Positions 25,870 through 37,960 of a stretch of DNA of 64,000 bases are shown here, in pieces. Position 1 is the stretch's first letter. Each line of letters begins with the position of its first letter. Made by a program: the position numbers and the translations under genes. Below the pieces are notes generated by a model. It was not told the origin of the DNA. It saw nothing but the letters and a program-made list of their open reading frames with translations, and did not search any database. The stretch spans positions 62,001-126,000 of the forward strand of contig NZ_JNXG01000017.1 in the NCBI RefSeq assembly GCF_000717025.1, written 5' to 3'. This DNA is from Streptomyces atroolivaceus. GTDB lineage: Bacteria; Actinomycetota; Actinomycetes; Streptomycetales; Streptomycetaceae.

Positions 25870-27298
25870 CCGTGCGGCGCAGCAGGGCCAGGTACATCGC
25901 GTCCGTGCCGTGCAGATGCGGCCACAGCTGGACGTCCGGCCCGTCACCCAGCGCGGGCACACCCGGGAGGAGCGGGCGGGCGTCGATCCACTCCGCCTGG
26001 GCGGGCGCTCCGCCGCGCCCCTTGAGTACGTCCTCGACGACGACCCGGGTCTCGGCGAGGTGCGGCGAGCAGGTCGCGTAGCCGACCACCCCGCCGATCC
26101 GTACGGCCTTCAACGCCTCGCGCAGCAGGCCGCGTTGCAGCGGGCCGAAGCTCTCCAGGTCCTCCGGGCGGCGGCGCCAGCGGGATTCCGGGCGCCGGCG
26201 CAGCGCGCCGAGGCCGGAACAGGGCACGTCCACGAGGACCCGGTCGAAGGAGCCCGGCCGCCACGGTGGCCGGGTCCCGTCAGCGGTGATCACCTGGTAC
26301 GGCCCCGGGTTGCCCGCCAGCGCTCGCTCGACGAGCCGGGCACGGTGCGGCTGCTTCTCCGCGGCGAGCAGGGTGGCCCCGCGTCCGGCGGCGAGCGCGG
26401 CCAGCAGCGCGGCCTTGCCGCCCGGACCGGCGCAGCCGTCGAGCCACCGGGTGTCCTCGCCTTCGACCGGAGCGTCGGCCAGTGCGGCGGCGACGAGCTG
26501 GCTGCCCTCGTCCTGCACACCCGCGCTGCCGTCCCTTACGGCGGCCAGGGCTCCGGGCTCGCCGCCCTCGGCCATCCGCACGGCGTACGGCGACCAGCGG
26601 CCGGGGAGACCGCTCTCCTCGCCCAGGGCGTCCAGCAGCTCCTCGGTGGTGGAGCGGCCGGGGCGGGCGACCAGCGTCACCTCCGGCCGTTCGTTGTCCG
26701 CCTCCAGCAGGTCCTCGATCCCGGCGCGGCCGCCACCCAGGGCGTCCCAGAGGGCGGTGACGATCCACCGGGGGTGCGAGTGGACGACGGAGAGGTTCTC
26801 CTCGGCGTCCTCCTCGTACGGGGGTGCCACGCGCTCCACCCATCCGTCGAGGTCGTGCGCGGAGACCTTGCGCAGCACCGCGTTGACGAACTTGGCTCGG
26901 CCCTCCCCCAGCACCACCCGCGCCAGCTCCACACTGGCGGAGACGGCCGCATGGGTCGGGATGCGGGTGCCGAGCAGCTGGTGGACACCCATGTTGAGCA
27001 CGTCGAGCACCGGCGGGTCGACCTCGCGCAGCGGCCGGTCGATGCAGGCTGCGACGATCGCGTCGTAGGTGCCCTGGCGGCGCAGGGTCCCGTAGACCAG
27101 CTCGGTCGCCAGCGCCGCGTCCCTGCCCTCGAAGTCGCCCTTGGCGCGCGCCTTCTTCAGCAGCGGGGGAAGCACGAGGTTGGCATAGGCGTCCCGCTCG
27201 TCGACGGCCCTGAGCACCTCGAAGGCGAGGAACCGCACCGGATCCTTCTTGGGGCGGCGGTGGGGCTTGGCGGGACGGCGACGCTGCTGGTCGTTCAC
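25865..27298 (-). CDS. rsmB: 16S rRNA (cytosine-C5) methyltransferase RsmB-like
   Basis: 477-residue protein with an N-terminal NusB-like RNA-binding domain (about 20-160: LAFEVLRAVDERDAYANLVLPPLLKKA, ATELVYGTLRRQGTYDAI). It is followed by an AdoMet methyltransferase domain of the NOL1/NOP2/Sun type. Catalytic features are LDGCAGPGGKAALLAAL, the Cys in VDVPCSGLGALRRRPESRWRR, and the second Cys in GYATCSPHLAET. It methylates position 967 of 16S rRNA in related systems. It lies 79 bp downstream of fmt on the same strand, a common pairing. The start is GTG 27298. Confidence 0.94.
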   Translation of the reverse strand: MNDQQRRRPAKPHRRPKKDPVRFLAFEVLRAVDERDAYANLVLPPLLKKARAKGDFEGRDAALATELVYGTLRRQGTYDAIVAACIDRPLREVDPPVLDVLNMGVHQLLGTRIPTHAAVSASVELARVVLGEGRAKFVNAVLRKVSAHDLDGWVERVAPPYEEDAEENLSVVHSHPRWIVTALWDALGGGRAGIEDLLEADNERPEVTLVARPGRSTTEELLDALGEESGLPGRWSPYAVRMAEGGEPGALAAVRDGSAGVQDEGSQLVAAALADAPVEGEDTRWLDGCAGPGGKAALLAALAAGRGATLLAAEKQPHRARLVERALAGNPGPYQVITADGTRPPWRPGSFDRVLVDVPCSGLGALRRRPESRWRRRPEDLESFGPLQRGLLREALKAVRIGGVVGYATCSPHLAETRVVVEDVLKGRGGAPAQAEWIDARPLLPGVPALGDGPDVQLWPHLHGTDAMYLALLRRTG

Positions 27299-27377
27299 GT
27301 GAAAGGTGCTCCGCTGATGGTGAGGGGGCTAACCCGTCCAGCGTACGTCGCCGCCTCCGCAGGCCGGAATCGAAGCC

Positions 27378-28310
27378 TCAGGTACCCAGCAGCTCGCCGT
27401 GGGCGATGCGCACGCCGCGGGCCCAGTCGGCGGCCCTCATCGGCTTCTTGCCCTGCGGCTGGACCCAGAGGAGCTCCACGGCGTGCGAGCCGGTGCCCAC
27501 GTACACGTTGTTCTTGCCCGCGGACAGCTCGCCCGGCGCCAGATCGGTGCGGTCCAGGACGGGCGCGGCCTGCACCAGCTTGAGGCGCTCCCCACGGAAG
27601 AGGGTCCATGCCCCGGGAGCGGGGGTGCAGCCGCGCACCACCCGGTCGACCCGGAGCGCGGGCGCGGACCACTGCACCTGTGCGTCCTCGACGCTGATCT
27701 TGGGCGCGAGTGTCACGCCCTCGGCAGGCTGCGGGACGGCGTGCAGGGTGCCGTCCTCGATGCCGTCCATGGTCGCGGCGAGCAGCCCGGCACCCGCGAA
27801 GGCGAGGCGGGTGAGCAGGTCACCGCTGGTGTCGGTGGGCCGGACCTCCTCGGTCAGGACTCCGTACACCGGTCCCGAGTCCAGTCCTTCCTCGATCAGG
27901 AAGGTCGACGCGCCGGTGACCTCGTCCCCTGCCATCACCGCGTGCTGCACGGGCGCCGCCCCGCGCCAGGCGGGCAGCAGCGAGAAGTGCAGGTTGACCC
28001 AGCCCCGCGCGGGCACGTCAAGCGCGGTCTTCGGGAGCAGGGCACCGTACGCCACCACGGGGCAGCAGTCCGGTGCGATCTCCCGCAGCCGCGCCAGGAA
28101 GTCCTCGTCGCGCGGCCTGGCGGGCTTGAGCACCTCGATGCCCGCCTCTTCCGCACGTTCGGCCACGGGGCTGGCGATCAGCCGGCGTCCCCGCCCGGCC
28201 GGTGCGTCGGGGCGGGTCACCACCGCGGCCACCTCATGGCGGTCGGAGGCGATCAGGGCGTCCAGAGCGGGAACGGCGACCTCGGGGGTGCCTGCGAAGA
28301 CGAGCTTCAT
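27378..28310 (-). CDS. fmt: Methionyl-tRNA formyltransferase
   Basis: 310-residue enzyme that formylates the initiator Met-tRNA using 10-formyltetrahydrofolate. It begins [19 protein letters not shown]. The active-site motif is [22 protein letters not shown], with the catalytic Asn/His and the SLLP loop, followed by [11 protein letters not shown]-terminal OB-like domain starts near residue 205. ATG 28310 is clear. It forms a unit with rsmB downstream. Confidence 0.96.
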   Translation of the reverse strand: MKLVFAGTPEVAVPALDALIASDRHEVAAVVTRPDAPAGRGRRLIASPVAERAEEAGIEVLKPARPRDEDFLARLREIAPDCCPVVAYGALLPKTALDVPARGWVNLHFSLLPAWRGAAPVQHAVMAGDEVTGASTFLIEEGLDSGPVYGVLTEEVRPTDTSGDLLTRLAFAGAGLLAATMDGIEDGTLHAVPQPAEGVTLAPKISVEDAQVQWSAPALRVDRVVRGCTPAPGAWTLFRGERLKLVQAAPVLDRTDLAPGELSAGKNNVYVGTGSHAVELLWVQPQGKKPMRAADWARGVRIAHGELLGT

Positions 28311-28470
28311 GGGTGGCGGACTGCCTCTCGGGCCGGAACGTACGTGGCGAGCAGCACACCAGTCTAAGGGCTGCTCCGGAGGCCTCGCCCGGCCAGGCCC
28401 GGCCGACGGGCAGGGGGCGTACGCACGTCCGTGCGCCCCGCGCATATGCACATACGCCCCCGTTGCGTGA

Positions 28471-29082
<612 letters not shown>

Positions 29083-29282
29083 CGGCGGCGGCCTGCGACT
29101 GGGCCCCGGTGGGCGGCGCCGACGGGTGGGGACCGCGGCCGGGCCTGCGACTTCGGACGGCAGCGGAGACAGGGCGCTCCCGAGCAGCCCGTCGCGGCGA
29201 CCGAGGACGCACACCACCGGACAGCGGCCACCGGACGCGTGGCCCCCGGGTGACTTCCGGCCCCCTCGCCCGCTCCGGCCCG

Positions 29283-31421
29283 TCAGCCGATGTCCGGCGG
29301 ATCGATCCTGATGCGTACCGGGTCGCCGCTACTCCTGGCCGTCCGCGCCGCCTGCGCCGCCTTCAGGGCGGACGCCAGCGCCGCCCCCCGGCCGGGCGGG
29401 ACCCTGACCAGCGCCCGCTCCCAGGTCTCGCCGGGCGGGGCGTCCCCCTGTCTGCGGGGCCTGCCCGGAGTCGCTCCCGGCACCGGTCCGAGCACCTCCG
29501 CCTCGGGCGGCAGCTCCGCCCCGGCGAGGTACGCGGCCACGGCCTCCGGCGGGCCGGTCACCGAGGCCATCCGGGACACCGGTGGGAAGCCGAGTTCGGC
29601 GCGTTCCGCGAGCTCCCGACGGGCGTGGCCGACCGGGTCCCACCTGACCAGGGCCTGCACGGGCCGCAGGGTCGGCTCGGCGACGATCACCACCGTCCCG
29701 CCGTCCGGCTGCCCCCGCACCAGCGCTGCGGCGGCCGTCCAGCGCCGCAGCGCCTCCTCTCCCGCCCGGAGGTCGGGCCGGCCGACCATTGCCCAGCCGT
29801 CCAGCAGCAGCGCCGCCGCGTAACCGCCCTCGGCGACCGGCTCCGCCCCGGGGGTGCTGACGACGAGTGCGGGCCCGTCGGGGACGGAGTCCAGCACATG
29901 GTCCCGCCCGGACGTCCGTACCGGGACGGCGGGAAAGGCGCGTCCGAGCTCCTCGGCGGTCCTGCGGGCCCCCACGATCTGGGCCCGCAGCCGCACCCCT
30001 CCGCAGGCGGCGCAGCTCCAGGCCGTCTCGGCCCGCCCGCACCAGGCGCATACGAGGTCCTGCTGGTCCGGTGCCTGGAGCGGCCCGGCGCAGTGCCGGC
30101 ACCGCGCGGGTTCACGGCAGCGCTCGCAGGCCAGCCTGGGCGCGTACCCCCTGCGCGGCACCTGGACGAGCACCGGTCCGGTGCGCAGGCCGTCACGCAC
30201 GGTCTGCCAGGCCAGGCTGGGCAACCGCGCCGAGCGGGCCGCGCCGTCCCGCGCGAGCTCCCCGTCGCCGACGGTACGTACGAGGGGGGCCGCGATCCGC
30301 AGCTGGTCCCGGTCCGCACGCAAGGGGAGGGCCCAGCCGCTCTCGACCAGCTGGGCGGCCTCCACCGTGCAGCTCGTCCCGCCAAGGAGGAACGCGCAGC
30401 GGCCGTGTGCCGCCCGCAGCTCCAGGACCTCCCTCACGTGCGGGAAGGGGGCGTTGTCGTCGCTGTGGCTGGAGTCCCCGTCGTCCCAGAGGGCCACCAG
30501 GCCCAGGTCGGCAACCGGGGCGAACATCGCGGCCCGCGTCCCGACCACCGCGCGCACGGAGCCGCGCGCCACCGCCAGCCACTGGCGGTAGCGCTTCTCC
30601 GGTCCCGAGTCGGCGGTCAGCAGCGCGTGGTGCCCGTCCCCCAGCACGTCGGTGAGCGCGGCGTCGACCCGTCCCGCGCTCCGTCCGTCCGGTACGACGA
30701 CGAGCGCGCCCCGGCCCGAGGCCAGGGTCGCTGCCATGGCGCGGGCGATCTCCTCGGGCCAGTGCGGTCCGGGCAGAGCCGTCCACACGGCCCGGGGCGC
30801 CCCGCCCTCGGCCAGCGCCCGCAGGAAGCCGGGGCCCTGTGCGTAGCGCTCCCAGGTCCCGGGAGCGGGGGCGGGGGGCGGCGGCAGCGGTGCGGGCGAG
30901 GGTCTGCCCTCGGCGCGGCCGTTCCTGGGCGGCACCGCGAGCTGCAGTACGTCGGCGAGGCTGCCGGCGTAGCGGTCGGCCACGGCCCTCGAGAGCTCCA
31001 GCAGCTCCGGTCCCAGCACGCGCTCGGGCGAGACGACGTAGGCGAGGGCCGCCAGGGCTCCCTGGTAGTCCGACGACTCCCGCCGCTCGATGAGGAAGCC
31101 GTCGATCAGCCCGCCGCCCTCGCGCCTCCCGCCGCGGACCTGGCGTCCTCCGGCCCCGAAACGCACCCGGACCCGGACGCCGGGCTGCGCGTCCGCGTCG
31201 AGCTCCTCGGGGACGGCGTAGTCGAAGTACTGGTCGAGGTGGAGTGCGCCCTTGTTCACCAGGACGCGGGCGACCGGAAGCTTCCCGGCGAGGGCGGCGC
31301 CCCGCCAGGTCCGGGGCTTGGCGCGGGGCACCTTGGCCCGGCGCACCGTCTCCCGGATGAGCGCAAGCTGCTCCGGTGCCCCGGAAGCGGGCTCGTCGGA
31401 CCGCTCGTCGTCGCTGCTCAC
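29283..31421 (-). CDS. priA: Primosomal protein N' (PriA), helicase-motif-less actinobacterial form
   Basis: 712-residue PriA homologue for replication restart. The N-terminal DNA-binding domain (ARVLVNKGALHLDQYFDYAVP) and the zinc cluster (CERCREPARCRHC, CAWCGRAETAWSCAACG) are present. The Walker A GxGKT expected near residue 250 is missing (GRGALVVVPDGRSAGR instead), and the DEAH box is not recognisable (LVALWDDGDSSHSDD). Actinobacterial PriA proteins are known for this, so it probably works as a loader or scaffold without helicase action. GTG 31421 has GTAGGA at good distance; GTG 31427 would add two residues. It lies downstream of metK past a terminator. Confidence 0.88.
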   Translation of the reverse strand: MSSDDERSDEPASGAPEQLALIRETVRRAKVPRAKPRTWRGAALAGKLPVARVLVNKGALHLDQYFDYAVPEELDADAQPGVRVRVRFGAGGRQVRGGRREGGGLIDGFLIERRESSDYQGALAALAYVVSPERVLGPELLELSRAVADRYAGSLADVLQLAVPPRNGRAEGRPSPAPLPPPPAPAPGTWERYAQGPGFLRALAEGGAPRAVWTALPGPHWPEEIARAMAATLASGRGALVVVPDGRSAGRVDAALTDVLGDGHHALLTADSGPEKRYRQWLAVARGSVRAVVGTRAAMFAPVADLGLVALWDDGDSSHSDDNAPFPHVREVLELRAAHGRCAFLLGGTSCTVEAAQLVESGWALPLRADRDQLRIAAPLVRTVGDGELARDGAARSARLPSLAWQTVRDGLRTGPVLVQVPRRGYAPRLACERCREPARCRHCAGPLQAPDQQDLVCAWCGRAETAWSCAACGGVRLRAQIVGARRTAEELGRAFPAVPVRTSGRDHVLDSVPDGPALVVSTPGAEPVAEGGYAAALLLDGWAMVGRPDLRAGEEALRRWTAAAALVRGQPDGGTVVIVAEPTLRPVQALVRWDPVGHARRELAERAELGFPPVSRMASVTGPPEAVAAYLAGAELPPEAEVLGPVPGATPGRPRRQGDAPPGETWERALVRVPPGRGAALASALKAAQAARTARSSGDPVRIRIDPPDIG

Positions 31422-31481
31422 AGCCACATTCCTACCAGACGCCACTGACACGTCCCGGCCCTCGGGAACAGCCGCACGCAC

Positions 31482-31519
31482 CGGGGCCCGGACACCGTGT
31501 GCGGTGTCCGGGCCCCGGA
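31482..31519 (-). terminator. Terminator between metK and priA
   Basis: A perfect 17-bp stem (31482-31498 with 31503-31519) around a TGTG loop, 22 bases after the metK stop. Its symmetry would also stop reading from the other side. Confidence 0.8.
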
Positions 31520-31541
31520 CCGAGGATCGCGGGCGTGGGTG

Positions 31542-32750
31542 CTAGAGCCCCGCGGCCTGGCGGAGCGCCTCCACGCGGTCCGTGCGCTCCCACGTGAAGT
31601 CGGGGAGCTCGCGGCCGAAGTGCCCGTACGCCGCGGTCTGGGCGTAGATCGGGCGGAGCAGGTCGAGGTCGCGGATGATCGCGGCCGGGCGGAGGTCGAA
31701 GACCTCACCGATGGCGTTCTCGATCTTCTCCGTCTCGACCGCCGCGGTGCCGAAGGTCTCCACGAACAGGCCCACCGGTTCGGCCTTGCCGATCGCGTAG
31801 GCGACCTGGACCTCGCAGCGGGTGGCGAGCCCGGCCGCCACGACGTTCTTGGCGACCCAGCGCATGGCGTAGGCGGCCGAGCGGTCGACCTTGGACGGGT
31901 CCTTGCCGGAGAAGGCGCCGCCGCCGTGGCGGGCCATGCCGCCGTAGGTGTCGATGATGATCTTGCGGCCGGTGAGGCCGGCGTCGCCCATCGGGCCGCC
32001 GATCTCGAAGCGGCCGGTCGGGTTCACCAGCAGGCGGTAGCCCTCGGTGTCCAGCTTGATGCCGTCCTCGATGAGCTGCGACAGGACGTGCTCGACGACG
32101 AACTCGCGGATGTCGGGCGCGAGCAGCGAGTCCAGGTCGATGTCGGAGGCGTGCTGCGAGGAGACGACGACCGTGTCGAGGCGGACGGCCTTGTCGCCGT
32201 CGTACTCGATGGTGACCTGGGTCTTGCCGTCGGGGCGCAGGTAGGGGATGGTCCCGTTCTTGCGGACCTCCGAGAGCCTGCGCGAGAGCCGGTGCGCGAG
32301 GTGGATCGGCAGAGGCATCAGCTCGGGCGTCTCGTCGCAGGCGTAGCCGAACATCAGCCCCTGGTCGCCGGCGCCCTGCTTGTCGAGCTCGTCCTCATCG
32401 CCCTCGACACGCTTCTCGTACGCGGTGTCGACACCCTGGGCGATGTCCGGGGACTGCGCCCCGATGGAGACCGAGACGCCGCAGGAGGCTCCGTCGAAGC
32501 CCTTCTTGGAGGAGTCGTAGCCGATCTCCAGCACCTTGTTGCGCACGAGGTTGGGGATGTCGGCGTAGGCCTTGGTCGTGACCTCACCCGCGACGTGCAC
32601 CAGACCAGTGGTGATCAAGGTCTCGACGGCGACGCGCGAGGAGGGGTCCTCACGCAGGAGCGCGTCGAGAATCGTGTCGCTGATCTGGTCAGCGATCTTG
32701 TCGGGGTGGCCCTCGGTAACGGACTCCGAGGTGAAGAGACGGCGGGACAC
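31542..32750 (-). CDS. metK: S-adenosylmethionine synthase
   Basis: 402-residue enzyme making AdoMet from methionine and ATP. Signature motifs are [16 protein letters not shown] at the N-terminus, [12 protein letters not shown] near 125, and [19 protein letters not shown] near 275. AdoMet supply affects antibiotic production and sporulation in Streptomyces, so its control matters, but I find no SAM riboswitch consensus in the 240 bp upstream. GTG 32750 has a CAGGGAG site. Confidence 0.97.
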   Translation of the reverse strand: MSRRLFTSESVTEGHPDKIADQISDTILDALLREDPSSRVAVETLITTGLVHVAGEVTTKAYADIPNLVRNKVLEIGYDSSKKGFDGASCGVSVSIGAQSPDIAQGVDTAYEKRVEGDEDELDKQGAGDQGLMFGYACDETPELMPLPIHLAHRLSRRLSEVRKNGTIPYLRPDGKTQVTIEYDGDKAVRLDTVVVSSQHASDIDLDSLLAPDIREFVVEHVLSQLIEDGIKLDTEGYRLLVNPTGRFEIGGPMGDAGLTGRKIIIDTYGGMARHGGGAFSGKDPSKVDRSAAYAMRWVAKNVVAAGLATRCEVQVAYAIGKAEPVGLFVETFGTAAVETEKIENAIGEVFDLRPAAIIRDLDLLRPIYAQTAAYGHFGRELPDFTWERTDRVEALRQAAGL

Positions 32751-32990
32751 ATCGCTCCCTGGGGTTGCAGCGGCTGCTGGCTGATCATTTGTGGAACTCC
32801 GGGAGCTGCGCCCGGCACATTCCGTCGACCAGTTTATCGGTCGCTTCCGGTGATTGGGTCACGCGTCTCGCCCCTTGGGAGGTCTGTGACCTGCGGCACT
32901 GTTGACAGCAGTACGACAATCACTCCTTCCGTGTGCGAGTTATAGCTGTTTGTCGTGACTTCCTTCTCGCCGGGGCGGCGCTTACGCAAT

Positions 32991-34193
32991 CTAACCGAAA
33001 CGCGCCGCCACCAGGTCCCATACCGTGTCAGCAAGCGCTTCCTTCGGCCCGTACGGCACAGCGGTCTCCCCGCCGTCGGCCCCGAGAACGACCGCCTCGT
33101 TCTCCTCGGACCCGAAGGTCTTGCGCTCCCCCACCTCGTTCACGACGAGCAGGTCGCATCCCTTGCGGCGCAGCTTCGCGCGGCCGTTGGCCAAGACGTC
33201 GTCGGTCTCGGCGGCGAAGCCGACGACGATCTGCCCGGGCCGGGCCCGGTCCGCGGCGACCTCGGCGAGGATGTCGGGATTGCGGACGAGGGCGACGGGG
33301 GCCGGTTCCTGCCCGTCCTTCTTCTTGATCTTCCCGGTCGCGTAGGCGGCGGGCCGGAAGTCCGCGACCGCCGCGGCCATCACCACCACATCGGCGTCCT
33401 CCGCGGCCTTCAGCACGGCCTCGCGCAGCTGCACGGCGGTCCCGGCGCGCAGGACGTCCGCGCCCGCGGGGTCGGGAAGACCCGTGTTGGCCTCGACGAG
33501 CGTCACCCTGGCGCCCCGCGCGACGGCGGTGCGGGCGAGGGCGTAGCCCTGCTTGCCCGAGGACCGGTTGCCCAGGTAGCGCACCGGATCGAGCGGCTCA
33601 CGGGTGCCGCCCGCACTGATCACCACGTGACGGCCCGCGAGATCGGGGACGCCGGGACCTCGGGCCAGGACACGCCGGCAGACCTCGAAGATCTCCCCCG
33701 GGTCCGGCAGCCGTCCCTTACCCGTGTCCGCACCGGTGAGCCTGCCGACGGCGGGCTCGACGACGACGGCGCCGCGGCGGCGCAGGGTGGCGACGTTCTC
33801 CTGCGTGGCGGGGTGCTCCCACATCTCGGTGTGCATCGCGGGCGCGAAGACGACCGGACAGCGCGCGGTGAGCAGCGTGTTGGTGAGGAGGTCGTCGGCC
33901 AGGCCGTGGGCGGCCTTGGCGAGCATGTCGGCGGTTGCGGGGGCGACCACGACGAGATCGGCCGCCTGGCCGGTCCGGACGTGCGGCACCTCGTGCACGC
34001 TCTCCCAGACCTCGGTCGACACGGGGTTCCCGGAGAGGGCCGACCAGGTGGCCGCCCCGACGAAGTTCAGCGACGCCTCGGTCGGAACGACCCGTACGTC
34101 GTGGCCGGACTCGGTCAGCCTGCGCAGCAGTTCGCACGCCTTGTAAGCGGCGATGCCTCCGCTGACCCCCAGGACGACCTTCGGCTTCTCCAC
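32991..34193 (-). CDS. coaBC: Bifunctional CoaBC (phosphopantothenoylcysteine synthetase/decarboxylase)
   Basis: 400-residue flavoprotein catalysing two steps of coenzyme A synthesis. The N-terminal CoaC part has LGVSGGIAAYKACELLRRL, APATADMLAKAAHGLADDLL and FAPAMHTEMW. The C-terminal CoaB part starts near residue 190 with ISAGGTREPLDPVRYLGNRSSGKQG, followed by AAVADFRP and the KIKK loop. GTG 34193 (VEKPKVVLG) has GGGGAGA upstream, so the longer open frame to 34265 is not needed. It sits downstream of rpoZ. Confidence 0.95.
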   Translation of the reverse strand: MEKPKVVLGVSGGIAAYKACELLRRLTESGHDVRVVPTEASLNFVGAATWSALSGNPVSTEVWESVHEVPHVRTGQAADLVVVAPATADMLAKAAHGLADDLLTNTLLTARCPVVFAPAMHTEMWEHPATQENVATLRRRGAVVVEPAVGRLTGADTGKGRLPDPGEIFEVCRRVLARGPGVPDLAGRHVVISAGGTREPLDPVRYLGNRSSGKQGYALARTAVARGARVTLVEANTGLPDPAGADVLRAGTAVQLREAVLKAAEDADVVVMAAAVADFRPAAYATGKIKKKDGQEPAPVALVRNPDILAEVAADRARPGQIVVGFAAETDDVLANGRAKLRRKGCDLLVVNEVGERKTFGSEENEAVVLGADGGETAVPYGPKEALADTVWDLVAARFG

Positions 34194-34302
34194 TGCGTCT
34201 CCCCGCACTCGTGTCTCCGCGCACTGACGTGCGGCCTCATGACGTACGTACCCATGCTGCCTCACCGCCCGGGGTGCGCTCCGGCGGGTCCGGGGCCGGA
34301 CA

Positions 34303-34343
34303 CACCACAGGCCCGGCGGGTACCGGCCGCCGGGCCTGTGGTG
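34303..34343 (-). terminator. Terminator between rpoZ and coaBC
   Basis: Perfect 17-bp stem (34303-34319 with 34327-34343) and 7-base loop, 27 bases past the rpoZ stop. It should separate gmk-rpoZ from coaBC. Confidence 0.8.
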
Positions 34344-34370
34344 AAGGTGCGTTTCCTGCCTGCCGCCTGC

Positions 34371-34643
34371 TTACTGCGCGGGGCCCTCGATGGCCTCGGA
34401 GGTCAGCAGGCCCGCGTTGATCTCGCGGAGCGCGATCGAGAGCGGCTTCTCGTGCACGTGGGTGTCGACGAGCGGACCGACGTACTCGAGGAGGCCTTCA
34501 CCGAGCTGCGAGTAGTACGCGTTGATCTGACGCGCGCGCTTGGCGGCGTAGATCACAAGGCTGTACTTCGAGTCGGTGGCCTCGAGGAGCTCATCAATCG
34601 GCGGGTTGATGATGCCCTCGGGCGTGGTGATGGAAGAGGACAC
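34371..34643 (-). CDS. rpoZ: RNA polymerase omega subunit
   Basis: 90-residue omega subunit, which helps assemble the beta' subunit. It begins [43 protein letters not shown], the conserved actinobacterial form, and ends [15 protein letters not shown] 34643 gives the family length; a frame extension to 34673 lacks support. It follows gmk by about 100 bp, the usual gmk-rpoZ pairing. Confidence 0.96.
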   Translation of the reverse strand: MSSSITTPEGIINPPIDELLEATDSKYSLVIYAAKRARQINAYYSQLGEGLLEYVGPLVDTHVHEKPLSIALREINAGLLTSEAIEGPAQ

Positions 34644-34745
34644 TCTCTGCCTTCCGAAGGGGATAGAGATCAAAGAGATCTTTGATCATGCTGGTTCCGC
34701 AGTGGTGATGCTCTGCGTCCGCGGACCGGTCGAGGACCGGTGAGG

Positions 34746-35363
34746 TCAGTCGTCGGTACCGCGGAGGCCGGAAGCCTGCAGCATCAACGTTAGCAGCTCG
34801 CGTGCCACGTCCTCGACGGAGGTGTTGACGAGCGTCGTGTCGAACTCCGCCTCGGCGGCCAGCTCGACCTTCGCGGCGGCGAGCCGTCGCTCGATCACGT
34901 CGGGCGCCTCGGTCCCGCGGCCCGTGAGCCGGCGCACCAGCTCGTCCCAGCCGGGCGGCGCGAGGAAGACCAGCTGTGCCTCGGGCATCGACTGGCGGAC
35001 CAGCCGTGCGCCCTGGAGGTCGATCTCGAGCAGTACGGGCTCGCCCGCCTCCAGGCGGTCGAGCACGGCCCGGCGGGGCGTGCCGTAGCGGTTGCCCGCG
35101 AACTCGGCCCACTCCAGCAGCTCGCCGTTGGCGATCAGCTTGTCGAACTCCTCGTCGTCCACGAAGAAGTAGTGGACACCGTTGCGTTCGCCGGGGCGGG
35201 GCTTACGGGTCGTCGCCGACACCGAGAGCCAGACCTCGGGGTGAACCTTGCGCATATGAGCGACGACCGTGCTCTTGCCGACCCCGGAGGGGCCGGAGAG
35301 CACGGTCAGCCGCGGACGTACGTCCGGGGGTACGGGGGACGTCCCCCGGGATGTTGCAGCCAT
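34746..35363 (-). CDS. gmk: Guanylate kinase
   Basis: 205-residue kinase phosphorylating GMP to GDP. P-loop [10 protein letters not shown] is at about 24-33, then [22 protein letters not shown], the GMP-binding region [13 protein letters not shown], and [14 protein letters not shown] short Pro-rich N-terminal extension precedes the fold. It lies 38 bp downstream of sihF and upstream of rpoZ, all on the minus strand. Confidence 0.96.
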   Translation of the reverse strand: MAATSRGTSPVPPDVRPRLTVLSGPSGVGKSTVVAHMRKVHPEVWLSVSATTRKPRPGERNGVHYFFVDDEEFDKLIANGELLEWAEFAGNRYGTPRRAVLDRLEAGEPVLLEIDLQGARLVRQSMPEAQLVFLAPPGWDELVRRLTGRGTEAPDVIERRLAAAKVELAAEAEFDTTLVNTSVEDVARELLTLMLQASGLRGTDD

Positions 35364-35401
35364 GGGGCGATTATCCAGGTTCTCAGGGGTGCCTGAGAAC
35401 G

Positions 35402-35725
35402 TCAGGCGGCGCTGCCGCCGAACTCACGCTCCAGGGATGCGATCTGGTTGGAGCCAAGACCCCGGACCCGGCGGCTCTCGGAGATGCCGAGCCGCTCCAT
35501 GATCTGCTTGGCGCGGACCTTGCCCACGCCCGGCAGGGACTCGAGAAGAGCGGAGACCTTCATCTTGCCGATGACGTCGTTCTCCTGGCCCTGCTTGATG
35601 ACCTCATGGAGCGAGGCGCCGGAGTGCTTGAGTCGATTCTTGACCTCGGCCCGCTCCCGGCGAGCCGCGGCGGCCTTTTCGAGCGCGGCTGCGCGCTGTT
35701 CAGGGGTAAGGGGCGGAAGAGCCAC
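35402..35725 (-). CDS. sihF: Streptomyces integration host factor (sIHF)
   Basis: 107-residue nucleoid protein of the actinobacterial IHF family, unrelated to HU/IHF of proteobacteria. A long N-terminal helix ([28 protein letters not shown]) precedes a helix-two turns-helix and a helix-hairpin-helix ([21 protein letters not shown]) that bind DNA. In Streptomyces coelicolor this protein bends and compacts DNA and influences sporulation and antibiotic production. GTG 35725 ([10 protein letters not shown]) with a GAGGTGA site gives the family length. It precedes gmk. Confidence 0.96.
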   Translation of the reverse strand: MALPPLTPEQRAAALEKAAAARRERAEVKNRLKHSGASLHEVIKQGQENDVIGKMKVSALLESLPGVGKVRAKQIMERLGISESRRVRGLGSNQIASLEREFGGSAA

Positions 35726-35969
35726 GCCTACGTCACCTCGGATGTCGATCTGTCGGATACGGACCGGCGAGGAACCTGGCGGTTCCACACCTGGTGAGCA
35801 ACGAACAACCTGTGCTCGTTGGCTCTCGACGGAGACTAGCGGCCATGACCGCCTGAGTCAGCGAGAACAGCGGAAAAGTCCTGGTCAGCCTCAGACGACC
35901 CGGACATTCCAGCCAAAACAACCCGGAATTCTGGTCAGGATTCCGCGAACAGGCTGTTACGTGGCATCG

Positions 35970-36805
35970 TCAGCTTTCCGGGACGGCCGTACGGACCTCG
36001 TCCGCGAACCGTCCGGCGGCTTCGCGCAGCCCTGACGCGTCCGGTCCGTGGCGCAGCACGCCCCGGCTCACGCTCGGCACGACGTTGCGCACCGCGGCGC
36101 CGAAGACGCGGGGCAGGTCCGCCGGGGTGGCGCCCTGGGCGCCGATGCCGGGAGCCAGCAGCGGACCGTTGACCGACAGGTCGACCCCCACGTCCCCGAG
36201 CGTGGCACCGACGACCGCACCGACGGAACCGAGCGGAGTGGCCCCCGCGTTCTCGGCGGCCATGTGGTCGAGCATCACCTGGGCCAGTGACCGCCCGTCC
36301 GCTGCGGTGGCGCGCTGCACCTCCGCCCCCTCCGGGTTGGAGGTGAGGGCGAGCACGAACACACCCGCGCCGGAGACCTCGGCGGCGTGGAGCGCCGGGC
36401 GCAGCGAGCCGAAGCCGAGGTACGGCGAGACGGTGACCGCGTCCGAGAACAGCGGCGAGTCCTTGTCGAGGTAGGTGGCCGCGTAGGCGCCCATCGTGGA
36501 GCCGATGTCGCCGCGCTTGGCGTCCATGAGCACGAGGGCCCCCGCCGCGCGGGACTCCTCGACGGCCTTCTCCAGGACGGCGATGCCGCGCGAGCCGAAG
36601 CGCTCGAAGAACGCCGACTGCGGTTTGAGCACGGCGACCCGGTCGGCCAGTGCCTCGACGACCGTGCGCGTGAAGCGCTCGAGGCCGGCGACGTCGTCGT
36701 TCAGGCCCCAGGAGGTCAGCAGGGAGGCGTGCGGGTCGATGCCGACGCAGAGCGGACCGCGGGTGTCCATGGCGTGGCGCAGGCGCGCGCCGAAGGGTTC
36801 GAGGG

Positions 36806-36809
<4 letters not shown>
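35970..36809 (-). CDS. pyrF: Orotidine 5'-phosphate decarboxylase
   Basis: 279-residue decarboxylase making UMP, of the longer subfamily 2 typical of actinobacteria. Motifs: LCVGIDPHASLL near the start, the catalytic Lys/Asp in VLMDAKRGDIGSTMGAYA, and LLAPGIGAQGATP. GTG 36809 overlaps the pyrD stop by four bases. It is the last gene of the pyrimidine operon; the 244 bp to sihF contain no gene. Confidence 0.96.
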
Positions 36810-37915
<1,106 letters not shown>

Positions 37916-37934
37916 CACGGTGTCCTCATGAAGA

Positions 37935-37960
37935 GGGGGACACCGTTTCCGGTGTCCCCC
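37935..37960 (-). terminator. Hairpin inside the pyr operon between carB and pyrD
   Basis: GGGGGACACCG pairs with CGGTGTCCCCC (11 bp, TTTC loop) right after the carB stop. GGACACCGTG recurs just before the pyrD ATG. It may be a partial terminator or an mRNA processing or stability element that lowers pyrD-pyrF relative to carB. Confidence 0.5.

Noticed and set aside
32751-32990. SAM riboswitch upstream of metK
   Set aside because: I looked for SAM-I, SAM-II and SAM-IV conserved blocks on the minus strand and found none convincing. Two weak promoter-like hexamers there do not pair at proper spacing.
32834-33034. Small minus-strand frame between coaBC and metK
   Set aside because: The part without overlap has no real start codon (the Val in question is GTC) and no ribosome site.
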